The notes: generated by a model not told the origin, from the letters alone. Shown: positions 44,118-52,941, counted from the stretch's first letter. The stretch is DNA of 64,000 nt from Reyranella aquatilis (GCF_020880995.1 NZ_JAJISD010000001.1:62001-126000); one strand, 5' to 3'. A program made the numbers and translations.

Positions 44118-45305
44118 TCAGGTCGCCGGGAGGGCGGCCTTGCGCGCGGCGGCGCGTGCCCGCAGGAGCTTCATCAGGCCCCATGTCGTCGCGGCCCCGA
44201 CCGCCAGAACGCCGATACCCACCAGCGGCCTGTACCAAAGCCAGCCGAGGGCGATGACGACGGGCGCGACCGCGGCCGTGCAGACCAGTGCCACCAGCAG
44301 CACCCCGGCCCCGATTACCTCGCCCAGCAGCGGGATCACGCTGCCCGCCACCGCGAGCGGTCGCAGGATCAAGCTGAAGCCCATCAGCATGAAGACCGCG
44401 CCGATCAGGCGCAGCACCCAGGTCGCGGTGACGTTCTCTTCTTCGGCATGCCGGAACATGACGGCGGCGGGCACCGTGCCGGCGGCGATCAGTTCGACGG
44501 TCGTGCCGGTGCGTGTGGGGAAGGGGGCGAAGCCATCGCCGGCCTGGGCCGCGACCACGCTGGCCGCCTGCAGCGGCACCTCCGAGAAGGAGATGCGCAT
44601 GTCGCCGATCGCGGGCTGCGCGGGATCGCGGCCGACATAGAGCACGCCGTCGTTGATCGTGACCGGCCGGCTGACCCGAAGCTGCAGCGCATTGGCCTGC
44701 GTCTCGGTCGCGGGCAGGCGTCTCGCCTCGCCGAACCCGCGCAGCAGCGTCTCCGGTACCGCGAAGGCACCGAGCCGCGTGCCAGCCGCCATTGCCTCGC
44801 GCGACTGGTAGGTCATGACCGGGTTGGTATGGCCACGTGGTTCGCGGAAACGGTCGGAATCGATGGGCTTGTCCGACCAGACGCGCACGTACTTGTAGGT
44901 CGTAGTGCGTTCCTCGCCGCCGCCGAGCTTGGTGCGGGTCTCGCTGTGGGTCTCCTCTTTCCACTGGTAGACCTCGACATGCCGCTCCAGGCGTACGCCG
45001 CGCACCCGCAGCGCGAAGTCCGGGTCGGCCACGGGGCCGGCGGTCGACAGCATGCCGCTCACGTGAATCAGCCGACCGTTATTGGCCGGGTCGACCCTGT
45101 CGGGTGAAACGCTGCGCACGATCCCCGCGCCCTCGCTCAACCCCTGGGCCGTGCGGATCGCGCGCCCCTCGTTCCAGAACAGCAGGCCGATTGATATGGC
45201 GATCAGGACGAAGCCGATGAGTATGCCGAACACCGCCTGCCCGAGACGGGCGAACCAGGAGGTGCTGGTGACCTCGGTGACCTGATCGACGCCCGGTTGT
45301 TCCAT
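44118..45305 (-). CDS. TMEM43-family membrane protein
   Basis: A 395-aa protein with one N-terminal membrane segment (about 25-46), a soluble middle of about 250 residues (with RHVEVYQWKEETHSETRTKLGGGEERTTTYKYVRVWSDKPID), and four C-terminal hydrophobic segments (about 288-375). This matches the TMEM43 (DUF1625) family found in eukaryotes and scattered bacteria; the function is unknown. Its stop is 3 bases from the convergent TetR stop. Confidence 0.85.
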   Translation of the reverse strand: MEQPGVDQVTEVTSTSWFARLGQAVFGILIGFVLIAISIGLLFWNEGRAIRTAQGLSEGAGIVRSVSPDRVDPANNGRLIHVSGMLSTAGPVADPDFALRVRGVRLERHVEVYQWKEETHSETRTKLGGGEERTTTYKYVRVWSDKPIDSDRFREPRGHTNPVMTYQSREAMAAGTRLGAFAVPETLLRGFGEARRLPATETQANALQLRVSRPVTINDGVLYVGRDPAQPAIGDMRISFSEVPLQAASVVAAQAGDGFAPFPTRTGTTVELIAAGTVPAAVMFRHAEEENVTATWVLRLIGAVFMLMGFSLILRPLAVAGSVIPLLGEVIGAGVLLVALVCTAAVAPVVIALGWLWYRPLVGIGVLAVGAATTWGLMKLLRARAAARKAALPAT

Positions 45306-45385
45306 TGAAGCTGCCCTTGGGAGTGGGCGGGCAGACTAGAATCACCATCCGCCTCATTCAAATGCAGGGCGACCGCACATGAAAC

Positions 45386-45486
45386 AAAGGTCCCTCGCTT
45401 ACGCTCGGGATGACAATCTTGTCGGGATTTGCGCAGTGCGCCGATCAAACAAACGTTGTCATACGGAGCGTAAGCGAGGGACCTTT
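45386..45486. repeat. Long inverted repeat, perfect 21-bp arms
   Basis: The 21-base arms at 45386-45406 and 45466-45486 are perfect inverted copies; each continues for 10 more bases with two mismatches (to 45416 and from 45456), giving near-perfect 31-bp arms around a 39-base centre. It lies in the 272-base gap between two minus-strand genes, so its role as terminator or mobile remnant is open. The rest of the gap shows no gene. Confidence 0.8.
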
Positions 45487-45577
45487 CGCTCCTTCAAGGC
45501 GACCAACCATCACGGCATCTTCAGGCTTACGCGATGGAGCCGCATCCAGTTGCTCGAGGTGAGCTGTGCTCGACCCG

Positions 45578-46387
45578 CTATCGCCTCGGCCAGACTCTCG
45601 GGAAGAGGTCGCAGGTCATGGGGGCTCCGGGGATGAGGTCAGGCTTGTGGGGAAACTCGAAGGTCCCGGGCCGCGGATCGTAGCGGGCATCGTCCCCGGT
45701 GTAGCGCAGCGAGAGTCCGCGGCGTCTTGAACCCGGCGTCTTGTTGCCCGGCGCGCCGTGCACGATCATCGAATGGAACACCAGACAATCGCCCGGCTCC
45801 ATCGTCCACGACCGGATGTCGTAACGGCCACGGTCGCTGTCGATGTCCGGGATCTGCGCGAGTTCGCTCGACGTGAACTTGGCCTCATGGCCCTTGCGGA
45901 AGGGTGTCGGACGATAGTTGACGCCCCAGCGGTGCGATCCGGCGATGAACTCGACGGCCCCGTTGCCGAGGTCGATGTCGTCCAGCGCGATCCACACTGA
46001 GGTGATCTGCCAGCCGGACACGGGCCAGTAGGGTTGGTCCTGGTGCCAGGGGGTCGGATGCACCGTGCCCGGTTCCTTCACGAAGAGCTGGTCGTAGAAG
46101 AGATCGGCGCTGCGCGATCGCATCATCGCCGCCGCGATCTCGCCGGCGGGCGAGGCGAGGGCGGCGAGGCGGAAATCGTTGTCGCGACGCCACATGAACA
46201 TGTCGCCGAAGAACTTCCCGGCGGTGCTGCCCTCGGCGAAGTTGGTGGCGTGCGGGCCCGGCTTGAGGAGATCGCGCTCGACCGCCTCGCACAAAATTCC
46301 GACCCACACGGCGTCGAAGGCGCCGCGCAGGCAGACGACGCCGTCGCGCTCGTACGCGGCGACGTCGGTATCGGTGACGGAAATCAA
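45578..46387 (-). CDS. Phytanoyl-CoA dioxygenase (PhyH) family protein
   Basis: A 269-aa Fe(II)/2-oxoglutarate-dependent oxygenase. The metal-binding His-x-Asp is in TPWHQDQPYWPVSG and the distal His is in VFHSMIVHGAPGN; the 2-oxoglutarate Arg is probably in RRRGLSLRYTGDD. The start is uncertain: TTG at 46387 (LISVTDTDVAAYERDG) overlaps the upstream stop as TTGA, whereas longer ORFs run into the ABM gene. Its substrate cannot be read. It is translationally coupled to the ABM gene. Confidence 0.82.
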   Translation of the reverse strand: MISVTDTDVAAYERDGVVCLRGAFDAVWVGILCEAVERDLLKPGPHATNFAEGSTAGKFFGDMFMWRRDNDFRLAALASPAGEIAAAMMRSRSADLFYDQLFVKEPGTVHPTPWHQDQPYWPVSGWQITSVWIALDDIDLGNGAVEFIAGSHRWGVNYRPTPFRKGHEAKFTSSELAQIPDIDSDRGRYDIRSWTMEPGDCLVFHSMIVHGAPGNKTPGSRRRGLSLRYTGDDARYDPRPGTFEFPHKPDLIPGAPMTCDLFPRVWPRR

Positions 46388-46686
46388 GCGTTCTGCAGGA
46401 CGTGGACGGCGCGATTGGCGAGCAGGTCCTTGTTCTTCTCGGCATAGGCCTTCATGTGCGGCGCCGCGCCGTGGGCCTTGAGGTCGTCCATGGTCTCCCA
46501 CTTCTCGATGACGACGAACGTGTCGGGACCGAACTTGGCGAACGGACCGCCATCGATGTCGACCGTCGCGCCGTACTCGATGCAGCCCTTCTCGGCGTGC
46601 ACGGCCGGGACGTTGGCCTTGAAGTTCGCAAGAACTTCGTCGCGCTTGCCGGGCTTGGCGGTGATGATGGCGATGACGTGGATCAT
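46384..46686 (-). CDS. Antibiotic biosynthesis monooxygenase (ABM) family protein
   Basis: A 100-aa ferredoxin-like-fold protein: MIHVIAIITAKPGKRDEVLANF at the start and DTFVVIEKWETMDDLKAH in the middle, both typical of ABM/YgiN proteins. These act as quinol or hydroxy-acid monooxygenases or as small cofactor-free enzymes. It sits in the run amidohydrolase-ABM-PhyH on the minus strand, 24 bases after the amidohydrolase stop, and its stop overlaps the PhyH start. Confidence 0.85.
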   Translation of the reverse strand: MIHVIAIITAKPGKRDEVLANFKANVPAVHAEKGCIEYGATVDIDGGPFAKFGPDTFVVIEKWETMDDLKAHGAAPHMKAYAEKNKDLLANRAVHVLQNA

Positions 46687-46710
46687 TGGTCTCTCTCCCT
46701 GAATGTACGC

Positions 46711-48396
46711 TTAGGCCGCGCGCCCGTGTCGTAGCAGACGACCGGGCAGCTTGTCGTTGGCCGCGACCATGTCCTTGTTGTTCTGGCGAATCATCTTGCC
46801 GTTGACGACCACGGCCTCGATGCCACTCGCCTCGGACACGAGACGGTCGGCACCAGCCGGCAGGTCGTAGACGCGCTTCAGCGGCCCCGGGTTCACGGTC
46901 TTCGGATCGAATACGACGACGTCGGCGGGACGGCCCTCGGCCAGCACGCCGCGATCGGTGATGCCGAACATCTCAGCCGGGCGCTGGGTGAGGTTGTGTA
47001 CGGCCTCCTCGAGGGTGAAGACCTTGCGGTCGCGCACCCAGTGGCCGAGCAGGTGCGTCGAGTAGCAGGCGTCGCAGAGCTGGCTGGCATGGGCGCCGGC
47101 GTCGGAGAGGGCGATGATCGTGTTCGGATCGGTGATCAGCTCGGCCACTTCCTTTTCGTCGAAGTTCATGACGGCCATACGGAAGCGGGTCTGCAGGTCG
47201 TCGGCCAGCGAGATGTCGAGCGCGAGATCGACCGGATCCTTCCCGAGCTTCGCGGCCGCCGCCGTGAGCGGCATCTCCTCGAGTTCGCGATGCGACGGCG
47301 ACCAGGCGATGACGACGCGGTCCCACCAGTTGCGGAACAGCGGCGTGACCTCGCTGCGCAGCTTCTCGCGCCAGGCCGGATCGGCATAGGCGCGGCGGCG
47401 GGTACCGGGCTCTTTCGCGTCGGCCTTCGCCAGCTCGTTCATGAACGGCATCACGTCGAAGATGAACGGTTCGGCGAAGGTGACCTCGAAGTTCAGCGGC
47501 CGGCAACTCACCTGCGGAATCACGAGCGCGCCCGACTTGCGCTGCTCGGCCGCGAGGTCGAGCTGCTTGCGATGGCCGCCCGGACCGTAGAGGTGGGAGA
47601 GGAGCGCGGTCCAGGTGACCGGAATGTTGTACTTGCGGCTGACCTCGGCCATGTGGCGGGTCGAGAAATCGCGGCCGATGGTGATCTGCATCAGGCCGCG
47701 CTTCATCTCGCCCATGACCGAGACGAGGGCGTCCATCTCCTCGGGTGTCGCCTGACGGCTGGGCACCGGTTTGCCGGCATAGCCGTTGTGGCTGACCGAG
47801 ACCGACGTGCCGAAGCCGATCGCACCGGCGTCCATCGCTTCCCGCACGAGCTTCTTCATCGTGCCGACCTCGTCGGCCGTAGCCGCGCGTTCGGTCGATT
47901 CCTCGCCCATGACGTAGAGGCGGAGTGGCGTGTGGCCGAACAGGGCCGCGACGTTGATCGCCGAGCCGCGCTGCTCGAGCGCGTCGAGATATTGCGGGAA
48001 CGTCTCGAACGGCCAGGCCGTGCCGAGGCCCGCTTCCAGCGCCTCGAGGCTCATGCCTTCGACCTTCTCAAGGGTCTGCATGATCAGCTTGCGATGGATC
48101 TCCCGCGTCGGCGCGACGCCGAAGCCGCAATTGCCGATCACCGTGGTGGTGACGCCGTGCCAGGGCGAGATGGTGAGCATGCGGTCCCACAGGATCTGCG
48201 CGTCGTAGTGCGTATGCACGTCGACGAAGCCCGGCGAGACGACCTTGCCGGTAGCGTCGATCGTCTGGGCGGCTGGCCCATCGACCTTGCCGAGTGCGAT
48301 GACCTTGCCGTCCTTGATGCCGACATCGCCGACATAGCCGGGCTTGCCGGTCCCGTCGACGATGGTGCCGCCGGTGATCTTGAGGTCGAACGTCAT
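46711..48396 (-). CDS. N-acyl-D-amino-acid deacylase-like amidohydrolase
   Basis: A 561-aa metal-dependent amidohydrolase of the D-aminoacylase group. It has FDLKITGGTIVDGTGKPGYVGDVGI, the metal motif VDVHTHYDAQILWD (about 58-71), GNCGFGVAPT, and the C-terminal ALSDAGAHASQLCDACYSTHLLG with the metal Asp. It would hydrolyse an N-acyl amide, possibly D-amino acids. First gene in a minus-strand run with ABM and PhyH; divergent from the dehydrogenase gene at 48512. Confidence 0.9.
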   Translation of the reverse strand: MTFDLKITGGTIVDGTGKPGYVGDVGIKDGKVIALGKVDGPAAQTIDATGKVVSPGFVDVHTHYDAQILWDRMLTISPWHGVTTTVIGNCGFGVAPTREIHRKLIMQTLEKVEGMSLEALEAGLGTAWPFETFPQYLDALEQRGSAINVAALFGHTPLRLYVMGEESTERAATADEVGTMKKLVREAMDAGAIGFGTSVSVSHNGYAGKPVPSRQATPEEMDALVSVMGEMKRGLMQITIGRDFSTRHMAEVSRKYNIPVTWTALLSHLYGPGGHRKQLDLAAEQRKSGALVIPQVSCRPLNFEVTFAEPFIFDVMPFMNELAKADAKEPGTRRRAYADPAWREKLRSEVTPLFRNWWDRVVIAWSPSHRELEEMPLTAAAAKLGKDPVDLALDISLADDLQTRFRMAVMNFDEKEVAELITDPNTIIALSDAGAHASQLCDACYSTHLLGHWVRDRKVFTLEEAVHNLTQRPAEMFGITDRGVLAEGRPADVVVFDPKTVNPGPLKRVYDLPAGADRLVSEASGIEAVVVNGKMIRQNNKDMVAANDKLPGRLLRHGRAA

Positions 48397-48511
48397 GGTT
48401 ACTCCGGGGTAAACGCGTGTTCATATTGGCGCGAGCGCTTCGCAGGGGCAATGCCGCGCTTGCATGGCAAAGTCGCGCTGCCTAGGGTCCGCGCGGTTCG
48501 GGAGGATTGAG

Positions 48512-49579
48512 ATGGCCAAGCATAAGATCGCGCTAATTCCGGGAGACGGAATCGGTAAGGAAGTCTTGCCGGAGGGCGTGAAGGTTCTGGAAGCCGCTGC
48601 GCGGCGCTTCAACTTCGAGCTCGAGTTCACCGATTTCGACTGGTCGTGCGATCGGCTGGTGAAGACCGGCAAGATGATGCCGGACGACGGCATGGAGCAG
48701 CTCAAGGCTTTCGAGAGCATCTTCCTCGGCGCCGTCGGTTGGCCGGGCGTGCCCGATCACGTTTCGCTTTGGGGCCTGCTGATCCCGATCCGTCGCGATT
48801 TCGACGAGTACGTTAACCTGCGTCCCGTGCGCCTGTTCGAGGGCGTGCCGTCGCCGCTGGCCAACCGCAAGCCGGGCGAGATCGATTTCTGGGTCGTGCG
48901 CGAGAACACCGAGGGCGAATACAGCTCGATCGGCGGCCGCATGTTCCAGGGCACCGACGACGAGATGGCGATCCAGCAGGCCATCTTCACGCGCAAGGGA
49001 GTCGACCGGATCCTCAAGTTCGCTTTCGACTTCGCCAGCACGACGAAGAAGAAGCACGTCACCTCGGCCACCAAGTCGAACGGCATCATCCACACGATGC
49101 CGTTCTGGGACGAGCGCTTCGCCGAGATGTGCAAGAAGTACCCGAACATCAAGGCGGACCAGTATCACATCGACATCCTGACGGCGCATTTCGTGCGCAA
49201 CCCGGACTGGTTCGATGTGGTCGTCGGCTCCAATCTGTTCGGCGACATCCTGTCCGATCTCGGACCGGCGCTCACCGGATCGATCGGCGTGGCACCGTCG
49301 GGCAACATCAACCCGGAGCGCAAGTATCCTTCGATGTTCGAGCCGGTCCACGGTTCGGCCCCGGACATCGCGGGCAAGGGCATCGCCAATCCGATCGGTC
49401 AGATCTGGTCGGGCGCCATGATGGTGCGCCATCTGGGCTATCCGGAGGCCGCCGAGGCAATCGAGCGCGCCATCGCGGCTTCGCTTGTCGAAGGCGGTCC
49501 GCGCACCAAGGACCTGGGCGGCAACGGCGACACGAAGACCGTCGGCGCCGCCATCGCCGAACTGGTGAAAACGGTTTAG
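48512..49579 (+). CDS. Tartrate/3-isopropylmalate-type NAD-dependent dehydrogenase
   Basis: A 355-aa beta-decarboxylating dehydrogenase. It has KIALIPGDGIGKEVLPEGVKVL, WVVRENTEGEYSSIGGR with the catalytic Arg/Glu region, the Tyr-Lys region around TSATKSNGIIHT, and GSNLFGDILSDLGPALTGSIGVAPSGNI. The NIxP-type tail HGSAPDIAGKGIANPIG completes the pattern. The length and the DHVSLWGLLIPIRRDFDEY loop fit tartrate dehydrogenase (TtuC) better than LeuB. The start is MAKHKIALIPG after GGAGG; the earlier in-frame ATG is less likely. Confidence 0.85.
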   Translation: MAKHKIALIPGDGIGKEVLPEGVKVLEAAARRFNFELEFTDFDWSCDRLVKTGKMMPDDGMEQLKAFESIFLGAVGWPGVPDHVSLWGLLIPIRRDFDEYVNLRPVRLFEGVPSPLANRKPGEIDFWVVRENTEGEYSSIGGRMFQGTDDEMAIQQAIFTRKGVDRILKFAFDFASTTKKKHVTSATKSNGIIHTMPFWDERFAEMCKKYPNIKADQYHIDILTAHFVRNPDWFDVVVGSNLFGDILSDLGPALTGSIGVAPSGNINPERKYPSMFEPVHGSAPDIAGKGIANPIGQIWSGAMMVRHLGYPEAAEAIERAIAASLVEGGPRTKDLGGNGDTKTVGAAIAELVKTV

Positions 49580-49589
49580 GGCGCCGACT

Positions 49590-50189
49590 TCACTTCAGCG
49601 CCATCTCGATGAGGCGCACTGTCCTCGCCGGCAGGTTCGCGGCGAGGGCGGCGGCGTGGCCGGTCGCGTCCATCTTGCGCAACGTCTTCTTCAGGATTCC
49701 GGCCAGCTTGGTATCGTCATAGTCTCGGTGGCCGGCGATGAATTCGTCCAGGTAGTGCTGGACGAAGACAACGGCCACCACGTTCTCCAGCGCCTGGCTC
49801 TCGGGATCGCGCTTCAGCTGCTCCTTGCGGATGATTTTCACGACCTGGGCGATGTCGCCGTCCGCATAGCCGTGGCGGCGCATGATGCCGGAGATCAGTG
49901 TCGCGTGATGCTCCCGGCAGGCTGTCCGCCAGGCGTTGTAACCCTCGCGGCCGAGCGGGTAGTCCGTGCGCGGGATCTGCCATCGGCAGATATGCTGGGC
50001 CCGGGCGGCGAGGCGCAGTGCTTCCGAAGCGTCGGGATAAAGGCGCGCCATGCAGTCGGACATCCGTTCCGAATAGACGACCTCGCGCGGGCGTGCCGCG
50101 CCATCGACCCGGTCGAGGCGCGGATCCTGGGCGTTGGCGGCATCGATGTCCGCGATGGTCGCGTCGAAGTGGGGTGAAAGCTCGGTCAC
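49590..50189 (-). CDS. DUF4202 protein
   Basis: A 199-aa soluble helical protein matching DUF4202: HFDATIADIDAANAQDPRLD, RPREVVYSERMSDCMARLYPDAS, AARAQHICRWQIPRTDYPLGREGYNAWR and the C-terminal HYLDEFIAGHRDYDDTKLAGILKKTLRKMD. Function unknown. Genes of this family recur beside nitrite and sulfite reductase genes, as far as I remember, and here it is divergent from nirBD. The GTG start at 50189 is where the family begins; the longer open frame upstream is in the control region of nirB. Confidence 0.82.
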   Translation of the reverse strand: MTELSPHFDATIADIDAANAQDPRLDRVDGAARPREVVYSERMSDCMARLYPDASEALRLAARAQHICRWQIPRTDYPLGREGYNAWRTACREHHATLISGIMRRHGYADGDIAQVVKIIRKEQLKRDPESQALENVVAVVFVQHYLDEFIAGHRDYDDTKLAGILKKTLRKMDATGHAAALAANLPARTVRLIEMALK

Positions 50190-50333
50190 GGTATGCCTGC
50201 GCTGATCGTAGCGTCTCGTCTTAAGGAGGCAAACCACAACGACCCGTGCCCAATAAATCGCCAGTGTGCGCCTGAGCCGCGTTCGTTCCGCCGCCAGGCA
50301 GGGCCGATGTCGGCGGTTTCCACCACGCAACGA
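50190..50333. other. Control region between DUF4202 and nirBD
   Basis: No gene. It holds the promoter of the DUF4202 gene on one side and is the upstream region of the nirB sigma-54 promoter on the other. I looked for palindromic NtrC sites and found none that convinced me. Confidence 0.4.
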
Positions 50334-50350
50334 TTGGCACGGTTCATGCT
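50334..50350 (+). promoter_or_regulatory. Sigma-54 (RpoN) promoter of nirBD
   Basis: TTGGCACG, then GTTC, then ATGCT. The invariant GG (50336-50337) and GC (50348-50349) are 10 bases apart, as required for -24/-12 promoters, with one mismatch to the TGGCACG-N4-TTGCW consensus. The predicted start, about 50361, is exactly at the foot of the first leader hairpin. Sigma-54 is the normal nitrogen-control polymerase subunit for nitrate assimilation genes. Confidence 0.8.
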
Positions 50351-50361
50351 CCGTACTCGCG

Positions 50362-50404
50362 GGGGCAAAGAGGCCTCATCGATGGGCGTCCAATGGCGGG
50401 CGCC
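50362..50404 (+). promoter_or_regulatory. Tandem-hairpin ANTAR (NasT/NasR) RNA target
   Basis: Hairpin 1 (50362-50377): GGGGC pairs with GCCTC around the hexaloop AAAGAG. Hairpin 2 (50385-50404): GGCGTCC pairs with GGGCGCC (one G-U pair) around the hexaloop AATGGC. Both hexaloops have A at position 1 and G at position 4, the defining feature of ANTAR-domain targets, and are joined by a 7-base linker. Such an RNA, bound by NasT or NasR, stops formation of the following terminator. Confidence 0.8.
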
Positions 50405-50410
50405 TCAGGC

Positions 50411-50469
50411 AAAGCTGCCAACGACTGCACGTCCCGTACCGGGACGGAAGTCCGTTGGGCAGCTTTTTT
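50411..50469 (+). terminator. Attenuator terminator before nirB
   Basis: AAAGCTGCCAACG (50411-50423) pairs with CGTTGGGCAGCTTT (50453-50466; one bulged G), followed by a run of T (six, then GTTTT). A nested perfect hairpin CGTCCCG-TAC-CGGGACG (50430-50446) stabilises it. It lies immediately after the ANTAR target and 21 bases before nirB, so it should stop transcription when nitrate/nitrite control is off. Confidence 0.85.
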
Positions 50470-50490
50470 GTTTTGGGGAATCGCCAGGAA

Positions 50491-52941
50491 ATGATCGAAA
50501 AGCTCGTCATCATCGGAAACGGCATGGCCCCCGGGCGCATGCTGGAGCACCTGCTGGAAGCCGCACCCGGGCGTTACCAGGTGACGATCTTCAATGCCGA
50601 GCCGCGGGTGAACTACGACCGGATCATGCTCTCGCCCGTGCTGTCGGGGGAGAAGGACTACGAGCAGATCATCATCCACGGTGATGGCTGGTACGTCCGC
50701 AACGGCATCACCCTGTACAAGGGGCATCGGATCGAGGCGATCGACCGCGTCGCCAGGACCGTCACCTCCTCGGAGGGCGTGACCGAGGCCTACGACAAGC
50801 TGGTGATCGCCACCGGCTCCAATCCGCTCATCATCCCCGTGCCCGGACACGACTTCGCGGGTGTGCTCACCTATCGCGATCTCGACGACGTGAACGCGAT
50901 GCTGCTTGCGGCGCAGTCACGCGCCAAGGCGGTGGTGATCGGCGGCGGGCTGCTCGGCCTCGAGGCGGCGGCCGGCCTGCAGTCGCAGGGCATGGATGTC
51001 ACGGTGGTGCATCTGATGCCGACCCTGATGGAACGCCAACTCGACCCTGCCGCCGGCTATCTCCTGCAGAAGGCACTCGAGACGCGCGGCATCAAGGTTC
51101 TCACTCAGGCGAATACCAAGGCGATCCTCGGCAACGGAAAGGTCGAGGCCGTCGAACTGGCCGATGGCACGATCATCCCCGCCACGCTCGTGGTCATGGC
51201 GGCGGGAATCCGCCCGAACGCGGCGCTGGCCCGGGAAGCGGGCCTCTCGGTCGAGCGCGGGATTGTCGTGGACGATGGCATGCGCACGTCCGATCCCGAC
51301 ATCTATGCGCTCGGCGAATGCGCCGAGGTGGGCGGCCGCGTCTATGGCCTGGTGGCGCCGCTCTACGAGATGGCGCGAACCGCGGCGGCCCGGCTGGCTG
51401 GCGACGAGTCCGCCCGCTTCGTGCATCTCGATACGCCGACCAAGCTGAAGGTCACCGGCATCGACGTCTATTCCCTGGGCGATTTCGCCGACGGCGACGA
51501 CCGCGAGGAGATCGTGCTGCGTGACGCCTCCGCTGACGTCTACAAGCGCCTGATCCTGAAGGACGACAGGATCATCGGCACGGTGCTGTTCGGCGAAGTG
51601 GCGGACGGCGCCTGGTTCAACGACCTCAAGAAGAAGGCGGCGAACATTTCGGAGATGCGCGACACGCTGATCTTCGGACCGGCGTTCCAGGGCGGCGGCA
51701 CGAGCGATCCGGCGGCGGCGGTCGCGGCGCTGCCGGACGATGCCGAGATCTGCGGCTGCAACGGTATCTGCAAGGGCAAGATCACTTCCACCATCAAGGC
51801 GAAGGGCCTGACCACGCTCGACGAGGTGCGGGCGCACACCAAGGCTTCGGCGTCGTGCGGCACCTGTACCGGCCTCGTCGAACAGCTCATGGAACTCACG
51901 CTGGGCGATGCGTTCGATCGCAGTGCCGTCCAGCCGATGTGTGCCTGCACGCCGCTGGGCCACGACGACGTCCGGCGGCTGATTGTCGCCAAGTCGCTGA
52001 AGACCGTGCCGGCGGTGATGCAGGAACTGGAGTGGAAGACGTCGTGCGGCTGTGCCAAATGCCGGCCGGCGCTGAACTACTATCTCGTCTGCGACTGGCC
52101 CGGGGAATATGCCGACGACTACCAGTCGCGCTTCATCAATGAGCGCGTCCACGCCAACATCCAGAAGGATGGCACCTTCTCGGTGGTGCCTCGCATGTGG
52201 GGCGGTGTTACCAGTTCCAAGGAGCTCCGGGCGATAGCCGATGTGGTCGACAAGTTCGCTATCCCGACGGTGAAGGTCACGGGCGGCCAGCGAATCGACA
52301 TGCTGGGCGTCCGCAAGGAGGACCTGCCGGCGGTCTGGGCCGATCTCGGCAAGGCGGGCTTCGTCTCGGGCCATGCCTACGCCAAGGGGCTGCGCACGGT
52401 GAAGACCTGCGTGGGCACCGACTGGTGTCGCTTCGGCACGCAGGACTCGACCGGTCTCGGCATTCGTATCGAGAAATTCATGTGGGGCTCGTGGACACCA
52501 GCCAAGGTCAAGATGGCCGTGTCCGGATGTCCCCGGAACTGCTCGGAGGCCACCTGCAAGGACGTTGGCGTGATCTGCGTCGACTCGGGCTATGAGATCC
52601 ACTTCGCCGGTGCTGCCGGCCTGGACATCAAGGGTACCGAGATCCTGGGCCAGGTGAAGACCGAGGACGAGACCGTCGAGTACATCGCCGCGCTGGTCCA
52701 GATGTACCGTGAGCAGGCCCGCTATCTCGAGCGGATCTACAAGTGGGCCAAGCGTATTGGCGTCGACGAGATCAGGCGCCAGATCGTGCAGGACGGCGAC
52801 AGGCGCCGATCCTACTTCGAGCGCTTCGTCTTTTCGCAGAAGTTCGCCCAGGTCGATCCGTGGGACGAGCGGGTCTCGGGCAAGGACAAGCATGAATTCC
52901 GGCCGATGGCGGTCGTGGGTTTTGCGGAGGCGGCAGAGTGA
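50491..52941 (+). CDS. nirB: Assimilatory nitrite reductase large subunit
   Basis: An 816-aa NADH-dependent siroheme nitrite reductase that reduces nitrite to ammonium. Order of parts: FAD domain with IIGNGMAPGRMLEHLLEAAPG (1-30) and DLDDVNAML; NADH motif AVVIGGGLLGLEAAAGLQ (about 148-165); BFD-type 2Fe-2S units CGCNGICKGKI (about 421-431) with CGTCTGLV, and a second CGCAKC; the sulfite/nitrite reductase half-domains with RMWGGVTS; and the siroheme 4Fe-4S cysteines in TCVGTDWCRFGTQDST and SGCPRNCSEATCKDVG. The ATG at 50491 follows the attenuator leader. nirD follows with an overlap. Confidence 0.95.
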   Translation: MIEKLVIIGNGMAPGRMLEHLLEAAPGRYQVTIFNAEPRVNYDRIMLSPVLSGEKDYEQIIIHGDGWYVRNGITLYKGHRIEAIDRVARTVTSSEGVTEAYDKLVIATGSNPLIIPVPGHDFAGVLTYRDLDDVNAMLLAAQSRAKAVVIGGGLLGLEAAAGLQSQGMDVTVVHLMPTLMERQLDPAAGYLLQKALETRGIKVLTQANTKAILGNGKVEAVELADGTIIPATLVVMAAGIRPNAALAREAGLSVERGIVVDDGMRTSDPDIYALGECAEVGGRVYGLVAPLYEMARTAAARLAGDESARFVHLDTPTKLKVTGIDVYSLGDFADGDDREEIVLRDASADVYKRLILKDDRIIGTVLFGEVADGAWFNDLKKKAANISEMRDTLIFGPAFQGGGTSDPAAAVAALPDDAEICGCNGICKGKITSTIKAKGLTTLDEVRAHTKASASCGTCTGLVEQLMELTLGDAFDRSAVQPMCACTPLGHDDVRRLIVAKSLKTVPAVMQELEWKTSCGCAKCRPALNYYLVCDWPGEYADDYQSRFINERVHANIQKDGTFSVVPRMWGGVTSSKELRAIADVVDKFAIPTVKVTGGQRIDMLGVRKEDLPAVWADLGKAGFVSGHAYAKGLRTVKTCVGTDWCRFGTQDSTGLGIRIEKFMWGSWTPAKVKMAVSGCPRNCSEATCKDVGVICVDSGYEIHFAGAAGLDIKGTEILGQVKTEDETVEYIAALVQMYREQARYLERIYKWAKRIGVDEIRRQIVQDGDRRRSYFERFVFSQKFAQVDPWDERVSGKDKHEFRPMAVVGFAEAAE

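Noticed and set aside
44118..44964. A 288-aa alternative frame inside the TMEM43-like gene
   Set aside because: An Arg/Gly-rich frame with no domain, overlapping a gene with clear membrane topology.
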